From positions 4,464,001 to 4,528,000 of the forward strand of contig NZ_JAZHRV010000001.1 of assembly GCF_036924595.1 (NCBI RefSeq): a DNA stretch of 64,000 bases. Direction: 5' to 3'. The DNA is from Bradyrhizobium algeriense (GTDB lineage Bacteria; Pseudomonadota; Alphaproteobacteria; Rhizobiales; Xanthobacteraceae). Both the position numbers and the translations under genes were made by a program. The notes beneath the pieces are model-generated. The model did no database searches and was not told the origin of the DNA. It worked only from the letters and a program-made list of their open reading frames with translations. Every line of letters starts with the position of its first letter. Positions within the stretch are counted from its first letter, which is position 1. Positions 1 through 10,275 of this stretch are shown in pieces.

Positions 1-662
1 ACCTCGTGCGCGACCAGTTCTTCGAGAGCCACCCGCAGAACGCGGTGCTGAAGGCCGTGATGGACCTCGTCGAGGGCGACGGCAAAAAATTCGACGCCAT
101 CGAGTTGTATAGCTGCTTCCCCTGCGTGCCCAAGATGGCGCGGCGGACGCTCGGCCTTGGCCCCGACGTGCAGCCGACGGTGACCGGCGGACTCACCTTT
201 TTCGGCGCCCCGCTCAACACCTATATGACACATGCGGCCGTCGCGATGGTGCGAAGCTTGCGTGAGCGCGGCAAGCTCGGCCTGCTCTATGGCCAGGGCG
301 GATTCGTTACCAAGCATCACGGGCTGGTGCTGTCGCGCGAAGCGCCGAAGCAAGCCCTCCAGCAGGACACCAGCGTACAGGCCGAGGCCGATCGCAACCG
401 CCGCAAGGTGCCGGACTTCGTCACCGAAGCTTCAGGCAAGGGCAAGGTCGAAAGCTTCACCGTCATCTACAAAGGCAAGGGCGAAGTCGAGCACGGCGTG
501 GTGATGCTGCGCACGGAAACTGATCAACGGGCGCTGGCCCGCATTCCCGCGAATGATACGGCGACGCTGAAGCATTTGCTGAACATGGATCGGACGCCGG
601 TGGGATCGGTCGGCGATATCGTTACGGCAGACGATGGTGTGCTGGAGTGGCGGGCAGGGTAA
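1..662 (+). CDS. Thiolase-like acetyl-CoA acetyltransferase, C-terminal part (5' truncated)
   Basis: The frame is open from the first bases, so the gene starts upstream of the window and the GTG at position 6 is internal. About 219 residues remain. The conserved segments YSCFPCVPKMA, GGLTFFGAPLNTY and GLLYGQGGFVTKHHG match the C-terminal thiolase half of thiolase-like proteins annotated as acetyl-CoA acetyltransferases. The last 70 or so residues fit the extra C-terminal domain of type-1 thiolase-like proteins. The N-terminal catalytic cysteine region is outside the window, so activity cannot be judged. It converges on the MCP gene at 748, and a hairpin lies between them. Confidence 0.8.
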   Translation, partial: LVRDQFFESHPQNAVLKAVMDLVEGDGKKFDAIELYSCFPCVPKMARRTLGLGPDVQPTVTGGLTFFGAPLNTYMTHAAVAMVRSLRERGKLGLLYGQGGFVTKHHGLVLSREAPKQALQQDTSVQAEADRNRRKVPDFVTEASGKGKVESFTVIYKGKGEVEHGVVMLRTETDQRALARIPANDTATLKHLLNMDRTPVGSVGDIVTADDGVLEWRAG

Positions 663-672
663 GAACCTTGCT

Positions 673-742
673 CCGTCATGGCCGGGACATAGGCGAGCGG
701 AAGCGACGCCGTCCTTTGGACGGCTATGCCCGGCCATGACGA
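673..742. repeat. Intergenic palindromic repeat, possible bidirectional terminator
   Basis: Two arms (about 673-691 and 725-742) carrying the ccgtcatggccggg type sequence face each other. Inside them a perfect 7-bp stem with a 3-base loop lies at 708-724. It fills the gap between two convergent genes, so it may end transcription from both sides. The same arm sequence recurs at 44336-44456, so it is a dispersed repeat family. Confidence 0.65.
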
Positions 743-747
743 ACGAG

Positions 748-2487
748 TCAAGCCGCCCGCACGGAATCCAGGAACTTGCCGACTTCGAGCTTGAGGCGGT
801 TGGAGTCTGACGACAGCGACTGCGCCGCGGAGAGCACCTGCGCGGACGCGGAGCCGGTCTCGCTGGCGCCGCGCTGCACGTCGGTGATGTTGGAGGAGAC
901 CTGCTGGGTGCCCAGAGCGGCCTGCTGCACGTTGCGGGAGATTTCCTGCGTCGCCGCGCCCTGCTCCTCCACCGCCGCCGCTATCGTCGATGCGATCTCC
1001 GACAGCCTTTCGATGGTCCCGCTGATTGCCTGGATCGCGTTCACCGACTCCTGGGTCGCGCCCTGGATGCTGGTAATCTGCTGGCCGATCTCGCCGGTGG
1101 CCTTTGCGGTTTGTTCGGCGAGCGCCTTCACTTCGGAGGCTACGACGGCAAAACCGCGGCCGGCCTCACCGGCGCGCGCGGCCTCGATGGTGGCATTGAG
1201 CGCCAGGAGATTGGTCTGGCCGGCGATGGTGTTGATGAGTTCGACAACGTCGCCGATGCGGGCGGCCGCCTTCGACAATTCGCTGACGCGGTCATTGGTG
1301 TGACGGGCCTGGTCCACGGCCTCGCCGGCCATCCGCGCCGATTCCTGGACCTGGCGGCTGATCTCGTTAACCGAGGAGGACAGCTCCTCCGTCGCCGATG
1401 CCACCGACTGCACGTTGGTGGATGCTTCTTCCGAAGCCGCGGCCACCATGGTCGTCACTTGCTGCGCGCGCTCGGCGGTCGACGTCAGCGTGCCGGCGGA
1501 CGCCTCGAGCTCGGTAGACGCCGACGACACGGTTTCGACGATCTCGCCGACCGCGGTCTCAAAGGAATCCGCCAGCCTGACCATATCGGCCCTGCGCTGC
1601 TGCGCCGCGATCTGGTCCTGCCTCATCTTGGCTTCGGCCTCGTCGCGCGCCTTCTGTTCCGAGACGACCTTGAACTTCTCGACGGCGCCGGCGACCGCGC
1701 CGAGTTCGTCCTTGCGGCCGAGGCCCGGCAGCACGACGGCGAAATTGCCGCCGGCGAGCTCGTCCATCGACACGCTCAGCGCGCGCATCGGACGGGCGAT
1801 GGTGAAGAAGGAGAACACGGAAGTGCCGATCAAGAGGAGGATCGTGCAGAGACCGACTGCCATGGACTCCCGTTCGGCGGCGGCCATTTCCCGAGTGGCC
1901 CGGGCCGCTTCCTGATCCACACCCTGCTTGGCCGACTCGGCGATCTGGTCGGCGAGAGATTCCAGTTCGGCCGCAATCGGCAGCGTCACTTCGCGGGCAA
2001 TCCGGATCGCTTCTTCATTCAGTTTGGTCGTCCGCGTAGCGGCGTCGGACCCGCGCGCCGCAGCTACGGCTTCACCGCGAACCGATGCGATCTGTTGGGC
2101 TGCTTTCGCATAGTCTGCTGCCCTGGCCTTGAGCCTCTCGGTGCGTGCGCGGGTTTCTCCGGGGCCAGACAATTGCAGCATCTCGTCGGCAAAACGGTTC
2201 ACCGATTTGAGCCGCGCCGCCAGATAATCATTGGCCTTCTGCAGATCTGCCGCACTGTTTGCGAGACGGAGATCACGGACGCCGGTCTGCATGCCGCGAA
2301 TCGACGCCTTCGCGTCCACCGCATCTCGCGCGATCGTCTGCTGCGCCGACTTGCGCACATCCGCGTCGCGCGTCGCCGCGTTGGCCCGCATCTGGCTGAC
2401 CACCATCACGACGACGAGCAGGACACCGAGGCCCGAGGCGATGCCGAGCTTGACACCGATCGACAGATTCAGAATGAGACGAGACAT
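748..2487 (-). CDS. Methyl-accepting chemotaxis protein (MCP 1)
   Basis: This is a 579-residue transmembrane chemoreceptor that would signal through CheW/CheA. A first membrane segment lies near residues 14-32, an alpha-helical periplasmic part follows to about 208, and a second membrane segment spans about 209-230. A HAMP domain comes next ([17 protein letters not shown]), then a long coiled-coil signalling domain with the conserved tip containing [18 protein letters not shown]. The C-terminus is SVRAA, with no CheR-tethering pentapeptide. The start is supported by AAGGA eight bases upstream. No Cache or PAS fold was recognised in the sensor part, so the ligand is unknown. It is one of four paralogues in this window. 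Confidence 0.93.
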   Translation of the reverse strand: MSRLILNLSIGVKLGIASGLGVLLVVVMVVSQMRANAATRDADVRKSAQQTIARDAVDAKASIRGMQTGVRDLRLANSAADLQKANDYLAARLKSVNRFADEMLQLSGPGETRARTERLKARAADYAKAAQQIASVRGEAVAAARGSDAATRTTKLNEEAIRIAREVTLPIAAELESLADQIAESAKQGVDQEAARATREMAAAERESMAVGLCTILLLIGTSVFSFFTIARPMRALSVSMDELAGGNFAVVLPGLGRKDELGAVAGAVEKFKVVSEQKARDEAEAKMRQDQIAAQQRRADMVRLADSFETAVGEIVETVSSASTELEASAGTLTSTAERAQQVTTMVAAASEEASTNVQSVASATEELSSSVNEISRQVQESARMAGEAVDQARHTNDRVSELSKAAARIGDVVELINTIAGQTNLLALNATIEAARAGEAGRGFAVVASEVKALAEQTAKATGEIGQQITSIQGATQESVNAIQAISGTIERLSEIASTIAAAVEEQGAATQEISRNVQQAALGTQQVSSNITDVQRGASETGSASAQVLSAAQSLSSDSNRLKLEVGKFLDSVRAA

Positions 2488-2744
2488 GGGTAGCGTCCTT
2501 GAAAAAAGCGTCAGCGAAATCGCAGCGATGCCGGTTTTTCCCGCACGGCGGGATCACGGTTGAAAAAGCGCCGGGCCGGATAATCGGACGAGCCGGTTCG
2601 TTGCGGACGAAGGGCTCCTGCGGCGGCTTGGCCACAGAGCGGCACTCATGCGCACCAGCGTTCCACACGATGGTTAACCGACATCTAAGGCAGCACGGTC
2701 GAAGAATTGGTAGAATTACGGAACGGCGGCGCACAACGCCGGCA

Positions 2745-3806
2745 TCAAGACGGTTCACCCGTCTGCTTCCGCGCCGCCGATAACGTCTGCTGCGGCGTTT
2801 CGCCAAACAACTCGCGATAGAGTGCTGTGAACTCACCCATGTGCCAGAAGCCGTTCACGAGTGCGACCGCCTTGATCGATTGCGGTGACGCACTCCGCAG
2901 CAATTGCTGACGCACGCTCCACAGCCGCCGCAGCCGCATATAACGATGCATGCTCATGCCGCGAATCGCAACCACGGCGTTATGCAGCGTCCGGACCGAG
3001 ACCCCAAGCTGTCGGGCCACGTCGGCGCTGTAGAGCGTCTTGCCGGCGTTGACGGCGACGAACTCGTCGAATTTCCGGACCAGTGCCAAATAGTGGCTCA
3101 GGCTCAGGCGCTTGGCTTCGGACGAAGGCGTCGCCGCAGCCATCGCCAGATCGGCCGCCTGCAATATCGATTCCTCGATGTTCTCGATCACACCAGGCTG
3201 AACCAGGGTATCGGGCGAATGCGATGCGAGCATGAGGACGTCGCGCAAGGTTACCCGAAGCGCATCGAATTTGGCAGGTTCCGTTGTGATCAACTGTGCG
3301 CGGTCGAGTTCACCCGGCCAGCCGCGATCGTCGACGGAATCGAAATTCACGAGGGCGACCAGATTGGCCTGCTGCTCGACGATTTCACATCGCGCGCTGC
3401 CCTTGACCAGCAGCAATGCCGGCGCGCGGCCCTCCACGCCGTTCAGGGTCAGCGAAGCCGCATCGTCCATCAGCAGACCGATAATCGCCCCGGTCGTGGA
3501 ATACTGGATCTGAAGGATTCGCGGAAATGTCCGCTGCAGATAGATCGTGCAGGTCTTCAGTCGCAGCGAGGCGAACGATGCGGCGAAGTTCCGGTAATCG
3601 AGCGGAATGCTGTTTGCCTCGCCCAATCCTTCGATGCTCCGGAAATGATCGAAATCCGGAGACCGGCTGATCTTCACGAAGTCAGACTCAACTAGTTCAT
3701 CAAGCAACGACACGCGGCGGTCATCCGAGCCGTCGGTAGCGATCGTCGCAACAACGAAAAAAGCGCTAGCCGGTATTGAGAGGGATCGAGTGCGCAACTT
3801 GACCAT
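2745..3806 (-). CDS. AraC-family transcriptional regulator
   Basis: A 353-residue protein. The last 100 residues form the two-helix-turn-helix AraC DNA-binding domain (SADVARQLGVSVRTLHNAV near residue 260, then a second HTH ending in FTALYRELFGETPQQTL). The N-terminal 230 residues resemble the ligand-binding half of AraC regulators of the ArbR/OruR-like type, but the effector cannot be read from sequence. It lies between two MCP genes on the same strand, which may be coincidence. A tandem 15-bp repeat sits about 80 bases upstream of its start and could be an autoregulatory site. Confidence 0.88.
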   Translation of the reverse strand: MVKLRTRSLSIPASAFFVVATIATDGSDDRRVSLLDELVESDFVKISRSPDFDHFRSIEGLGEANSIPLDYRNFAASFASLRLKTCTIYLQRTFPRILQIQYSTTGAIIGLLMDDAASLTLNGVEGRAPALLLVKGSARCEIVEQQANLVALVNFDSVDDRGWPGELDRAQLITTEPAKFDALRVTLRDVLMLASHSPDTLVQPGVIENIEESILQAADLAMAAATPSSEAKRLSLSHYLALVRKFDEFVAVNAGKTLYSADVARQLGVSVRTLHNAVVAIRGMSMHRYMRLRRLWSVRQQLLRSASPQSIKAVALVNGFWHMGEFTALYRELFGETPQQTLSAARKQTGEPS

Positions 3807-3886
3807 GGCGAATGGGCGCCTCGACGCGCCCTACCGCCGGATGAAGCGTCTTGAGTCCTGGCGCGTCTTCATTGACGCAGAACACT

Positions 3887-3916
3887 TGGCATCGGATCTT
3901 CTGGCATCAGACCTTC
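3887..3916. promoter_or_regulatory. Tandem 15-bp direct repeat upstream of AraC-type gene
   Basis: Two adjacent 15-base units (3887-3901 and 3902-3916), both starting tggcatc, differ at two positions. They lie about 80 bases upstream of the AraC-type start codon. AraC-family proteins often bind paired direct repeats, so this is a candidate operator. That role is inference. Confidence 0.4.
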
Positions 3917-4117
3917 ACGATGCCTTTGTGTATTACCAGTTTTTCCCGATTTCGGAAATCCGTTCGCCACATTCGGCATCAGTTTCGCCCAGGGCGATTG
4001 GTCGACCCATGCCGCAATCGCAATTTTGCGATCTAGGGATGTCTACCGCTCCTCGTGCAGCCGAAGAGCTCCGCTTGCGACGGCTCACGCTTCTGATTCG
4101 CGTTGTCAGCGATCGCA

Positions 4118-4140
4118 AAGCCGGCATGAGACGCCGGCTT
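4118..4140 (-). terminator. Hairpin terminator after MCP 2
   Basis: Perfect 8-bp stem (aagccggc and its complement) with a 7-base loop, 22 bases past the stop codon of the MCP ending at 4162. The T-tract on the transcribed strand is weak, so this is only a probable intrinsic terminator. Confidence 0.55.
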
Positions 4141-4161
4141 CGGACTGAATAGTCAGCGCGA

Positions 4162-5862
4162 TCAGGCCGCCCGCACCGAGTCGAGGAACCTGCCGACCTC
4201 GAGCTTGAGGCGGTTGCTGTCGCCCGACAGCGATTGCGCCGCCGCAAGCACCTGCGAGGATGCCGATCCGGTTTCGCTGGCGCCGCGCTGCACGTCGCCA
4301 ATATTGGAGGATACCTGCTGGGTACCCGCCGCCGCCTGTTGCACGTTGCGGGAGATTTCCTGCGTCGCGGCGCCCTGCTCTTCCACGGCGGCTGCGATGG
4401 TCGACGAAATCTCCGACAGTTTTTCAATCGTGCCGCTGATGGCCTGGATCGCGTTCACGGACTCCTGGGTCGCGGCCTGGATGCTTGATATCTGTTGTCC
4501 GATCTCGCCGGTGGCTTTCGCGGTCTGTTCCGCAAGCGCCTTCACTTCCGAGGCCACGACGGCAAAACCGCGGCCGGCCTCGCCGGCGCGCGCCGCCTCG
4601 ATGGTGGCGTTGAGCGCGAGCAGGTTGGTCTGGCCCGCGATGGTATTGATCAGTTCGACGACATCGCCGATGCGGGTTGCCGCCTTCGACAGTTCGCTGA
4701 CGCGGTCGTTGGTGACGCGCGCCTGATCGACGGCGTCATTGGCCATCCGCGCCGATTCCTGCACCTGGCGGCTGATCTCGGTGACGGACGAGGCCATCTC
4801 CTCGGTGGCGGAGGCCACCGATTGCACGTTGGTGGAAGCTTCCTCGGAGGCCGCAGCGACTGCGCTCGTGAGTTCCTGCGCGCGCTCCGCGGTCGCGGTC
4901 AGCGTGCCCGCGGATACTTCGAGCTGGCTCGATGCCGACGAAACGGTCTCGACGATCCGACCGACCGCAGTCTCGAAATCGTCGGCCATCTTGTTCATGT
5001 CTGCCTTGCGGCTCCCGACGGCGCGGGTCTCGGCCGCGCGTTGCTCGGCCTCCAGCGACTGACGCGCGACGGCATTGCTCTTGAAGATCTCGACTGCCTT
5101 GGCCATCTCGCCGACCTCGTCGCCGCGTCCGACGCCGGGCACCTCGACGGCAAGGTTGCCGCCAGCGAGATCGTTCATTGCGACCGTCATCCGTTGCAGC
5201 GGACCGGTGACGCTACGCGCCACGAAGATCGACACCACGAGCACAAACAGCAGGATCACGCCGGCAACGATCAGGGACCGCTGGGTCGAAGCCCAGGCCT
5301 GCGCCTTCAGGTCGTCGATGTAGACGCCGGTGCCGACGAGCCAGTTCCACGGCGCGAAGCCGACCACGTAGGACAATTTCGGCTGCGGCTTGTCGAAGCC
5401 CGGCTTGGGCCACTCATAGGGAACGAAGCCTGAGCCGCTCTTTTTGACCGTATCGACGAAATCGACGAACAACAGCTTGCCGTTCGGATCCTTGTAGGCC
5501 GACAGGTCGTTGCCGTTCATTTCCGGCTTGATCGGATGCATCACCATCTTCGGATGCATGTCGTTGATCCAGAAATAGTCGTTGTTGCCGTAGCGGAGCG
5601 CGGCGATCCGCGCCATCGCGCGCTTCTGGGCGTCGGCGTCCGAAACGCCGCCCTTCTGCGCCACGGCATGCTCTTCCTTGATGATGCCGAGCGCGAGGTC
5701 GCCGAGGTGCCGCAGCTCGATCTGTTTCTGCTGGTCGAGGCTCGATGCCAGTTCGCGCGATTCGAGAAAGGTCACGCCCAGGAGCCCGATGAAGCTGAGG
5801 CAGATGAGCGCATAGATCTTTCGGCCAACCGTCATCCTGGCCCGACGTATCATTCCAAACAT
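4162..5862 (-). CDS. Methyl-accepting chemotaxis protein with single Cache sensor (MCP 2)
   Basis: A 566-residue chemoreceptor. After a membrane segment near residues 12-33, the periplasmic part (about 35-190) reads as a single Cache domain: it carries [20 protein letters not shown] and a [14 protein letters not shown] segment, typical of sCache_2 sensors of small molecules. A second membrane segment (about 198-220), a HAMP domain and the MCP signalling domain follow, ending in [14 protein letters not shown] seven bases upstream supports the start. A 40-bp symmetrical element lies just upstream. Its signalling half is almost the same as in the three neighbouring MCPs. Confidence 0.94.
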   Translation of the reverse strand: MFGMIRRARMTVGRKIYALICLSFIGLLGVTFLESRELASSLDQQKQIELRHLGDLALGIIKEEHAVAQKGGVSDADAQKRAMARIAALRYGNNDYFWINDMHPKMVMHPIKPEMNGNDLSAYKDPNGKLLFVDFVDTVKKSGSGFVPYEWPKPGFDKPQPKLSYVVGFAPWNWLVGTGVYIDDLKAQAWASTQRSLIVAGVILLFVLVVSIFVARSVTGPLQRMTVAMNDLAGGNLAVEVPGVGRGDEVGEMAKAVEIFKSNAVARQSLEAEQRAAETRAVGSRKADMNKMADDFETAVGRIVETVSSASSQLEVSAGTLTATAERAQELTSAVAAASEEASTNVQSVASATEEMASSVTEISRQVQESARMANDAVDQARVTNDRVSELSKAATRIGDVVELINTIAGQTNLLALNATIEAARAGEAGRGFAVVASEVKALAEQTAKATGEIGQQISSIQAATQESVNAIQAISGTIEKLSEISSTIAAAVEEQGAATQEISRNVQQAAAGTQQVSSNIGDVQRGASETGSASSQVLAAAQSLSGDSNRLKLEVGRFLDSVRAA

Positions 5863-5935
5863 GTCTGATCTCCACGCGACGACGGGGTCGTCCGCCCTTC
5901 TGCACGGAATCGTATAGGTCAGGCGCTCTATTCCC

Positions 5936-5975
5936 GTTAATTTCTACTCAGTAGATATACTGAGTTTCCATTAAC
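5936..5975. promoter_or_regulatory. 40-bp dyad upstream of MCP 2, operator candidate
   Basis: A core of two 8-bp arms (actcagta and tactgagt) is separated by gata at 5946-5965. It is flanked at equal 4-base spacing by a second pair of arms, gttaat and attaac. The whole element is symmetric and begins 74 bases upstream of the MCP 2 start codon. It looks like a binding site for a dimeric regulator. It does not fit a lux box because the CT-N12-AG spacing is absent. Confidence 0.5.
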
Positions 5976-6073
5976 TGTTGCCTCAGGCCGGCGCCAAGAA
6001 GTTTGGCGGTGATTCAGGGGGAGGATGCGAACTGACGACGTAGGAGCCGGCTTTGCCACGGGTTCCGAACATC

Positions 6074-6097
6074 AAAAACCCGCCCCCAGGGGCGGGC
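6074..6097 (-). terminator. Intrinsic terminator after MCP 3
   Basis: Read on the minus strand, a very GC-rich stem (cccgcccc against ggggcggg, tight loop) is followed by a run of five T. It starts 27 bases past the MCP stop at 6124. This is a textbook Rho-independent terminator. Confidence 0.85.
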
Positions 6098-6123
6098 TGT
6101 TTGGTTTGCGGTCTATCGGCTGA

Positions 6124-8154
6124 TTACGCCGCACGCACCGAGCCGAGGAACTTGCCGACTTCGGCCTTGAGGCGGTTGGAGTCCTGCGACAGCGACTGGG
6201 CCGAGGATAGCACCTGCGTCGAGGCCGTGCCGGTTTCGCCGGCGCCGCGCTGTACGTCGGTGATGTTGGCGGAGACCTGCTGGGTGCCACGGGCTGCCTG
6301 CTGCACGTTGCGGGAGATTTCCTGGGTGGCGGCACCCTGCTCTTCCACGGCGGCCGCAATGGTCGAGGATATCTCGGACAGCTTCTCGATCGTGGTGCTG
6401 ATCGCCTGGATCGCCCCGACCGATTCCTGAGTGGCGGCCTGGATGCCGGTGATCTGCTGGCCGATCTCGCCGGTCGCCTTCGAGGTTTGTTCCGCCAGCG
6501 CCTTCACCTCGGACGCCACGACGGCAAAACCGCGGCCGGCGTCGCCGGCGCGGGCCGCCTCGATGGTGGCGTTGAGCGCCAGCAAATTGGTCTGTTCGGC
6601 AATGGTGTTGATGAGCTCGACCACCGCGCCGATGCGGGCGGCCGCCTTCGACAATTCGCTTACCCGGTCATTGGTAGTGCGGGCCTGATCGACGGCCTCA
6701 TTGGCCATCCGCGCCGATTCCTGGACCTGACGGCCGATCTCGGTGATGGACGAGGCCATCTCCTCGGTGGAGGAGGCCACCGACTGCACATTGGTTGAGG
6801 CTTCCTCGGAAGCCGCGGCCACCATCGTGGTCAGTTCCTGGGCGCGTTCGGCGGTCGCCGTCAGCGTGCCCGCGGAGGTTTCGAGTTCGGTCGAAGCCGC
6901 CGACACCGTCTCCACGATCTTGCCGACCGCGCCTTCGAAATCATCGGCGAGCTTGATCATTTCTTGCTTGCGCCGCTGCGCCGCGACCAGGTCCTGCTTG
7001 ATCTTGGCCTCGGCTTCCTCACGCGCCTTCTGCTCGGCGTTCTCGCGGATGACGGTCACCGTCTTGGCGAGGTCGCCGATTTCGTCGCCGCGGGCGGCGC
7101 CGGGAATCTCGACATCGAGATTGCCGCCCGCCATCTTGCCCAATGCACCGTTCAGGCGCGTCATCGGACGTGCGACGCCGAGGAAGGAAAACACCACCGA
7201 GGCGATCAGGGACACGACGACGACGATCGCCATGATCAGGTTGATCTGGTTGGCACGCTCGGTATCGGCCATGACCTCGTCCTTGGAGACCTTCGCATCC
7301 TTTTGCGCGCCAGCGACGGTAGCTTCCATCAGGTGGGCGACGTCAGCGGCGGCCTTGACGGTCCGGCTGGCGATGATTTCGCTCTTCGACTGCTCGGTCC
7401 TGACGGCCTCCTCATTGGCGGCCAGGAAGCGCTTGACGATCGAGGAAAGGTTGCTGACCACGACCAGCAAATCCCGGTCATCGGCTTCGCCACGCAGCTT
7501 GTTGAAAACGTCCTTGAGTGAGGCCTCGGTCTTGGCCATCTCCGTGACCAGCTTGGCATCGCCGGTAGCGCCGAGCTTCCAGGCATTCGCCCGCAGCGCG
7601 TTCACCTTGCCATCGGCCTGAAACAACAAACGCTCGATCTCGAGGCGGTTGTCCAGCTTTTGCATGGCCGGCAACTTCATCTGGGTATCGACCGACTTGT
7701 TCCATTCCTCGGAAATGACCGAGCGCTTCTCGATCTGCGCCAGCAGCGTCGTCTGCGCCTTCGCGAGATCTTCCACTGCCGCAGCAAAGCCTTCCATCAA
7801 CGCCTTGGTCTTCTGGAGTTGTTCCTTGGCTTCCGGCCGCTGGGCTATTGCCAGCGCCGCCTCCAGCTCCTTTGCCGCGCTCGCCTTGTGGTGCTGCAGA
7901 TCGGAAAGGGCCTTCTCGACTTCAGTGGGACTTCTCGCCAGGCGGACATCGTCGGCGGCAAGCTGAATCTTGCGCAGGTCGATATGCGCGGCGAGTGCAT
8001 TATTCGCCACCTGCTGCGATCGCGCTGCGCGATCGCTGCCTTCCTCGATTCTCGATTCGGTGACCATCTGGTTGGCCACCATGCCGATCGCCAGCAAGAC
8101 GCCGATCGCCCCGGCCAAGCCCAGTTTGTTTCCGATACGGTTGAGCTTGATCAT
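6124..8154 (-). CDS. Methyl-accepting chemotaxis protein (MCP 3)
   Basis: A 676-residue chemoreceptor starting [10 protein letters not shown]. The open frame continues upstream to 8322, but this ATG is the first one followed by a plausible membrane anchor, and GGGG lies upstream of it. A first membrane segment lies near residues 10-28, then a long helical periplasmic region of about 270 residues, a second membrane segment near 303-325, a HAMP domain ([17 protein letters not shown]) and the MCP signalling domain. At the tip it has [11 protein letters not shown] where its paralogues have [11 protein letters not shown]. It ends KFLGSVRAA. The sensor fold was not recognised beyond helical content. 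Confidence 0.92.
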   Translation of the reverse strand: MIKLNRIGNKLGLAGAIGVLLAIGMVANQMVTESRIEEGSDRAARSQQVANNALAAHIDLRKIQLAADDVRLARSPTEVEKALSDLQHHKASAAKELEAALAIAQRPEAKEQLQKTKALMEGFAAAVEDLAKAQTTLLAQIEKRSVISEEWNKSVDTQMKLPAMQKLDNRLEIERLLFQADGKVNALRANAWKLGATGDAKLVTEMAKTEASLKDVFNKLRGEADDRDLLVVVSNLSSIVKRFLAANEEAVRTEQSKSEIIASRTVKAAADVAHLMEATVAGAQKDAKVSKDEVMADTERANQINLIMAIVVVVSLIASVVFSFLGVARPMTRLNGALGKMAGGNLDVEIPGAARGDEIGDLAKTVTVIRENAEQKAREEAEAKIKQDLVAAQRRKQEMIKLADDFEGAVGKIVETVSAASTELETSAGTLTATAERAQELTTMVAAASEEASTNVQSVASSTEEMASSITEIGRQVQESARMANEAVDQARTTNDRVSELSKAAARIGAVVELINTIAEQTNLLALNATIEAARAGDAGRGFAVVASEVKALAEQTSKATGEIGQQITGIQAATQESVGAIQAISTTIEKLSEISSTIAAAVEEQGAATQEISRNVQQAARGTQQVSANITDVQRGAGETGTASTQVLSSAQSLSQDSNRLKAEVGKFLGSVRAA

Positions 8155-8293
8155 GTCGACGACCCCAAATTTTCTGAAGCACATTTTCCGGGAAGCGGAA
8201 GTTGCGCCGCGACGGGACCACCCTGCGCGCGCGGCCCCAAAAGTACCGGCAGCGTAGCCGGGACCGGTTAATTTCCGCTTGCGTGAATTTACG

Positions 8294-8326
8294 GAATTTG
8301 GTTTTGGTTGCAGATCGACCAAATTC
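8294..8326. promoter_or_regulatory. 9-bp inverted repeat upstream of MCP 3
   Basis: Perfect arms gaatttggt and accaaattc are separated by 15 bases, about 140 bases upstream of the MCP 3 start codon, in an AT-richer patch. It could be an operator or part of a transcript hairpin. No regulator is implied by the neighbours. Confidence 0.35.
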
Positions 8327-8364
8327 GCGCATCGCGCGAATCAAGCCCCGGCTCCCCGCCGGAA

Positions 8365-8382
8365 GCCGGCCTCGTGGCCGGC
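8365..8382 (-). terminator. GC-rich hairpin after MCP 4
   Basis: Perfect 7-bp stem (gccggcc and ggccggc) with a tcgt loop, 13 bases past the MCP stop at 8396. There is no clear T-tract, so terminator function is probable rather than certain. Confidence 0.5.
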
Positions 8383-8395
8383 CGCGCGGCGGCCG

Positions 8396-10087
8396 TCAGG
8401 CCGCCCGGACCGAATCCAGAAACCTGCCGACCTCGAGCTTGAGGCGATGGCTGTCGCCCGACAGCGACTGCGCCGCCGAGAGCACCTGCGAGGAGGCGGC
8501 ACCGGTCTCGCTGGCACCGCGCTGCACGTCGGAGATGTTGGAGGAAACCTGCTGGGTTCCGCGGGCGGCCTGCTGCACGTTGCGCGAAATTTCCTGCGTC
8601 GCCGCGCCCTGCTCTTCCACGGCAGCCGCGATGGCCGAGGAGATTTCTGCCAGCCGTTCAATGGTGCCGCTGATATCCTTGATCGCATTGACCGACTCCT
8701 GGGTCGCGCCCTGAATGCCGGCAATCTGCTGGCTGATCTCGCCGGTGGCTTTTGCCGTCTGTTCCGCAAGCGCCTTCACTTCCGACGCCACGACGGCAAA
8801 CCCGCGGCCGGCGTCGCCGGCGCGCGCCGCCTCGATGGTGGCGTTGAGCGCCAGCAAATTGGTCTGGCCGGCGATGGTGTTGATGAGCTCGACGACGTCG
8901 CCGATACGGCTCGCCGCCTTGGACAATTGGCTGACCCGGTCGTTTGTGACGCGGGCCTGGCCAACCGCATCGGTTGCCATCCGCGCCGACTCCTGCACCT
9001 GACGGCCAATCTCGGTGACCGAGGAGGAAAGCTCTTCGGTCGCCGATGCCACCGACTGCACGTTGGCAGACGCTTCCCCGGAAGCCGACGCCACCGTCGA
9101 CGTGAGCGTCTGCGACCGTTCGGCCGTCGCCGACAGCGTGCCGGCGGAGGCCTCGAGTTGCGTCGAAGCCGACGACACCGTCTGCACGATTTCGCCGATC
9201 ACGTTTTCAAAATTGCGGGTGATGCCGTCGACGCGGCGGCCGCGCTCGATCTTGGTTTCGGCGTCGACCGCCGCGGCTTCGTCGGCGGCCTTCTTGGCAA
9301 TCAGCGCCTGCTTGAATACCTGCAAGGTGTCCGCCATGACGCCGATTTCGGTCTTTTCGCCCTCATGCGGCACGTCCGCGCTCAGATCGCCTTTGCCCAG
9401 CGCCTGCATCGGCGTGACGATCGAGGCAATGCCGCTGGAAACGTCGCGGACCAGATAGTAGCTGACGGCGATGCCGGCGACGACGGCCACACCCAGGATG
9501 GTCGCGAGCATCATGAAAGCGAATGCATAATTGTCGGCAGCCTCCTGCGCCGCTTTGTCGCCGCCCGCGTTGTTGAGGTCGATATCCTTCTTAAGGACTG
9601 CGTCGGCCTCGAGCCCGATCTTGTTCACGGTGGTCGTGTTCAGGTCGTGCGCTTCCGTCGGCATCTGGCCGGCGGCCTTGCGCGACAGCGCCATGACCTC
9701 CTCGGTGCCCTTCTTGTAGCGCTCCCACAACCTGGCCCATTCGTTGTAAAGCGCGCGCTCTTCCGGCGACGTAATCATCGGCTCATAGGCCGCACGGATC
9801 TTGGTGTTGGACTCGATAACAGTCGCCAGCGTCTTCTCCATCGCCAGCTTTTCTTCCAGCGTCTCAGACAGCATGTGCTCGCGGATCACGTTGCGGTAGG
9901 TGATGACGCCGGCTCGCAGGTCGCCCAGCACGCGGACGCTGGGCAGCCAGCTCGTCGAGATGTCTACCGTGTTGGCATTAATGGCCCGCATGTTCCTGAC
10001 CGCCAGCAGACCCATGCCCGCCATCGCGACGAGCAGGAAGGCAACGACGGTGATGATCTTGGTGCGGATGGAGTATTTGGCGAGCAT
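8396..10087 (-). CDS. Methyl-accepting chemotaxis protein with four-helix-bundle sensor (MCP 4)
   Basis: A 563-residue chemoreceptor from [10 protein letters not shown]; an in-frame ATG 12 codons upstream gives a less natural N-terminus before the membrane segment (about 5-28). The periplasmic part (about 30-187) fits the four-helix-bundle MCP sensor ([21 protein letters not shown]... then [20 protein letters not shown]). A second membrane segment lies near 188-210, then the HAMP and signalling domains, ending RFLDSVRAA. It is the most upstream of the four MCP genes on this strand. Confidence 0.92.
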   Translation of the reverse strand: MLAKYSIRTKIITVVAFLLVAMAGMGLLAVRNMRAINANTVDISTSWLPSVRVLGDLRAGVITYRNVIREHMLSETLEEKLAMEKTLATVIESNTKIRAAYEPMITSPEERALYNEWARLWERYKKGTEEVMALSRKAAGQMPTEAHDLNTTTVNKIGLEADAVLKKDIDLNNAGGDKAAQEAADNYAFAFMMLATILGVAVVAGIAVSYYLVRDVSSGIASIVTPMQALGKGDLSADVPHEGEKTEIGVMADTLQVFKQALIAKKAADEAAAVDAETKIERGRRVDGITRNFENVIGEIVQTVSSASTQLEASAGTLSATAERSQTLTSTVASASGEASANVQSVASATEELSSSVTEIGRQVQESARMATDAVGQARVTNDRVSQLSKAASRIGDVVELINTIAGQTNLLALNATIEAARAGDAGRGFAVVASEVKALAEQTAKATGEISQQIAGIQGATQESVNAIKDISGTIERLAEISSAIAAAVEEQGAATQEISRNVQQAARGTQQVSSNISDVQRGASETGAASSQVLSAAQSLSGDSHRLKLEVGRFLDSVRAA

Positions 10088-10248
10088 GGCGGGAATCTCT
10101 TGGTTTTGGGCGCGACGGGACACGCCAAACGTGACGAGGCGGAGAAAGTTGGGGGAATCAAAAGGATGCCGTTACAGAAATAAAACCCGGCACGTCCTCA
10201 GGTTGAGTTAACGACGTCGGGGTAAAAATACTTAGGTGCCAGACCGCA

Positions 10249-10267
10249 CCGGCCCCGTGAAGGCCGG
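10249..10267 (-). terminator. Hairpin after otnK
   Basis: A 6-bp GC stem (ccggcc and ggccgg) with a 7-base loop begins 9 bases past the otnK stop. No T-run follows. It is a plausible end for the ltnD-otnI-otnK transcript. Confidence 0.4.
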
Positions 10268-10275
10268 CGCAGCGA

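Larger units (their letters stand above)
3807..4161. other. Gene-free interval between araC-type gene and MCP 2
   Basis: This 355-base stretch has no convincing coding region on either strand. It holds the upstream region of the AraC-type gene, a tandem 15-bp repeat at 3887-3916, and a terminator-like hairpin for MCP 2 at 4118-4140. I see nothing else that can be named. Confidence 0.6.

Noticed and set aside
1111-2493. Long open frame on the plus strand opposite MCP 1
   Set aside because: It is the antisense shadow of a high-GC MCP gene; the residue pattern is rich in Arg, Gly and His without any family motif, and similar shadows appear opposite all four MCPs.
5946-5965. lux-box-like palindrome for quorum sensing
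   Set aside because: The CT and AG positions are 14 bases apart rather than 12, and no luxR or luxI-type gene is near.
8279-10183. 634-residue open frame on the plus strand opposite MCP 4
   Set aside because: It is antisense to an unmistakable MCP, has low-complexity Arg/His/Gly composition, and covers the intergenic gaps as well.
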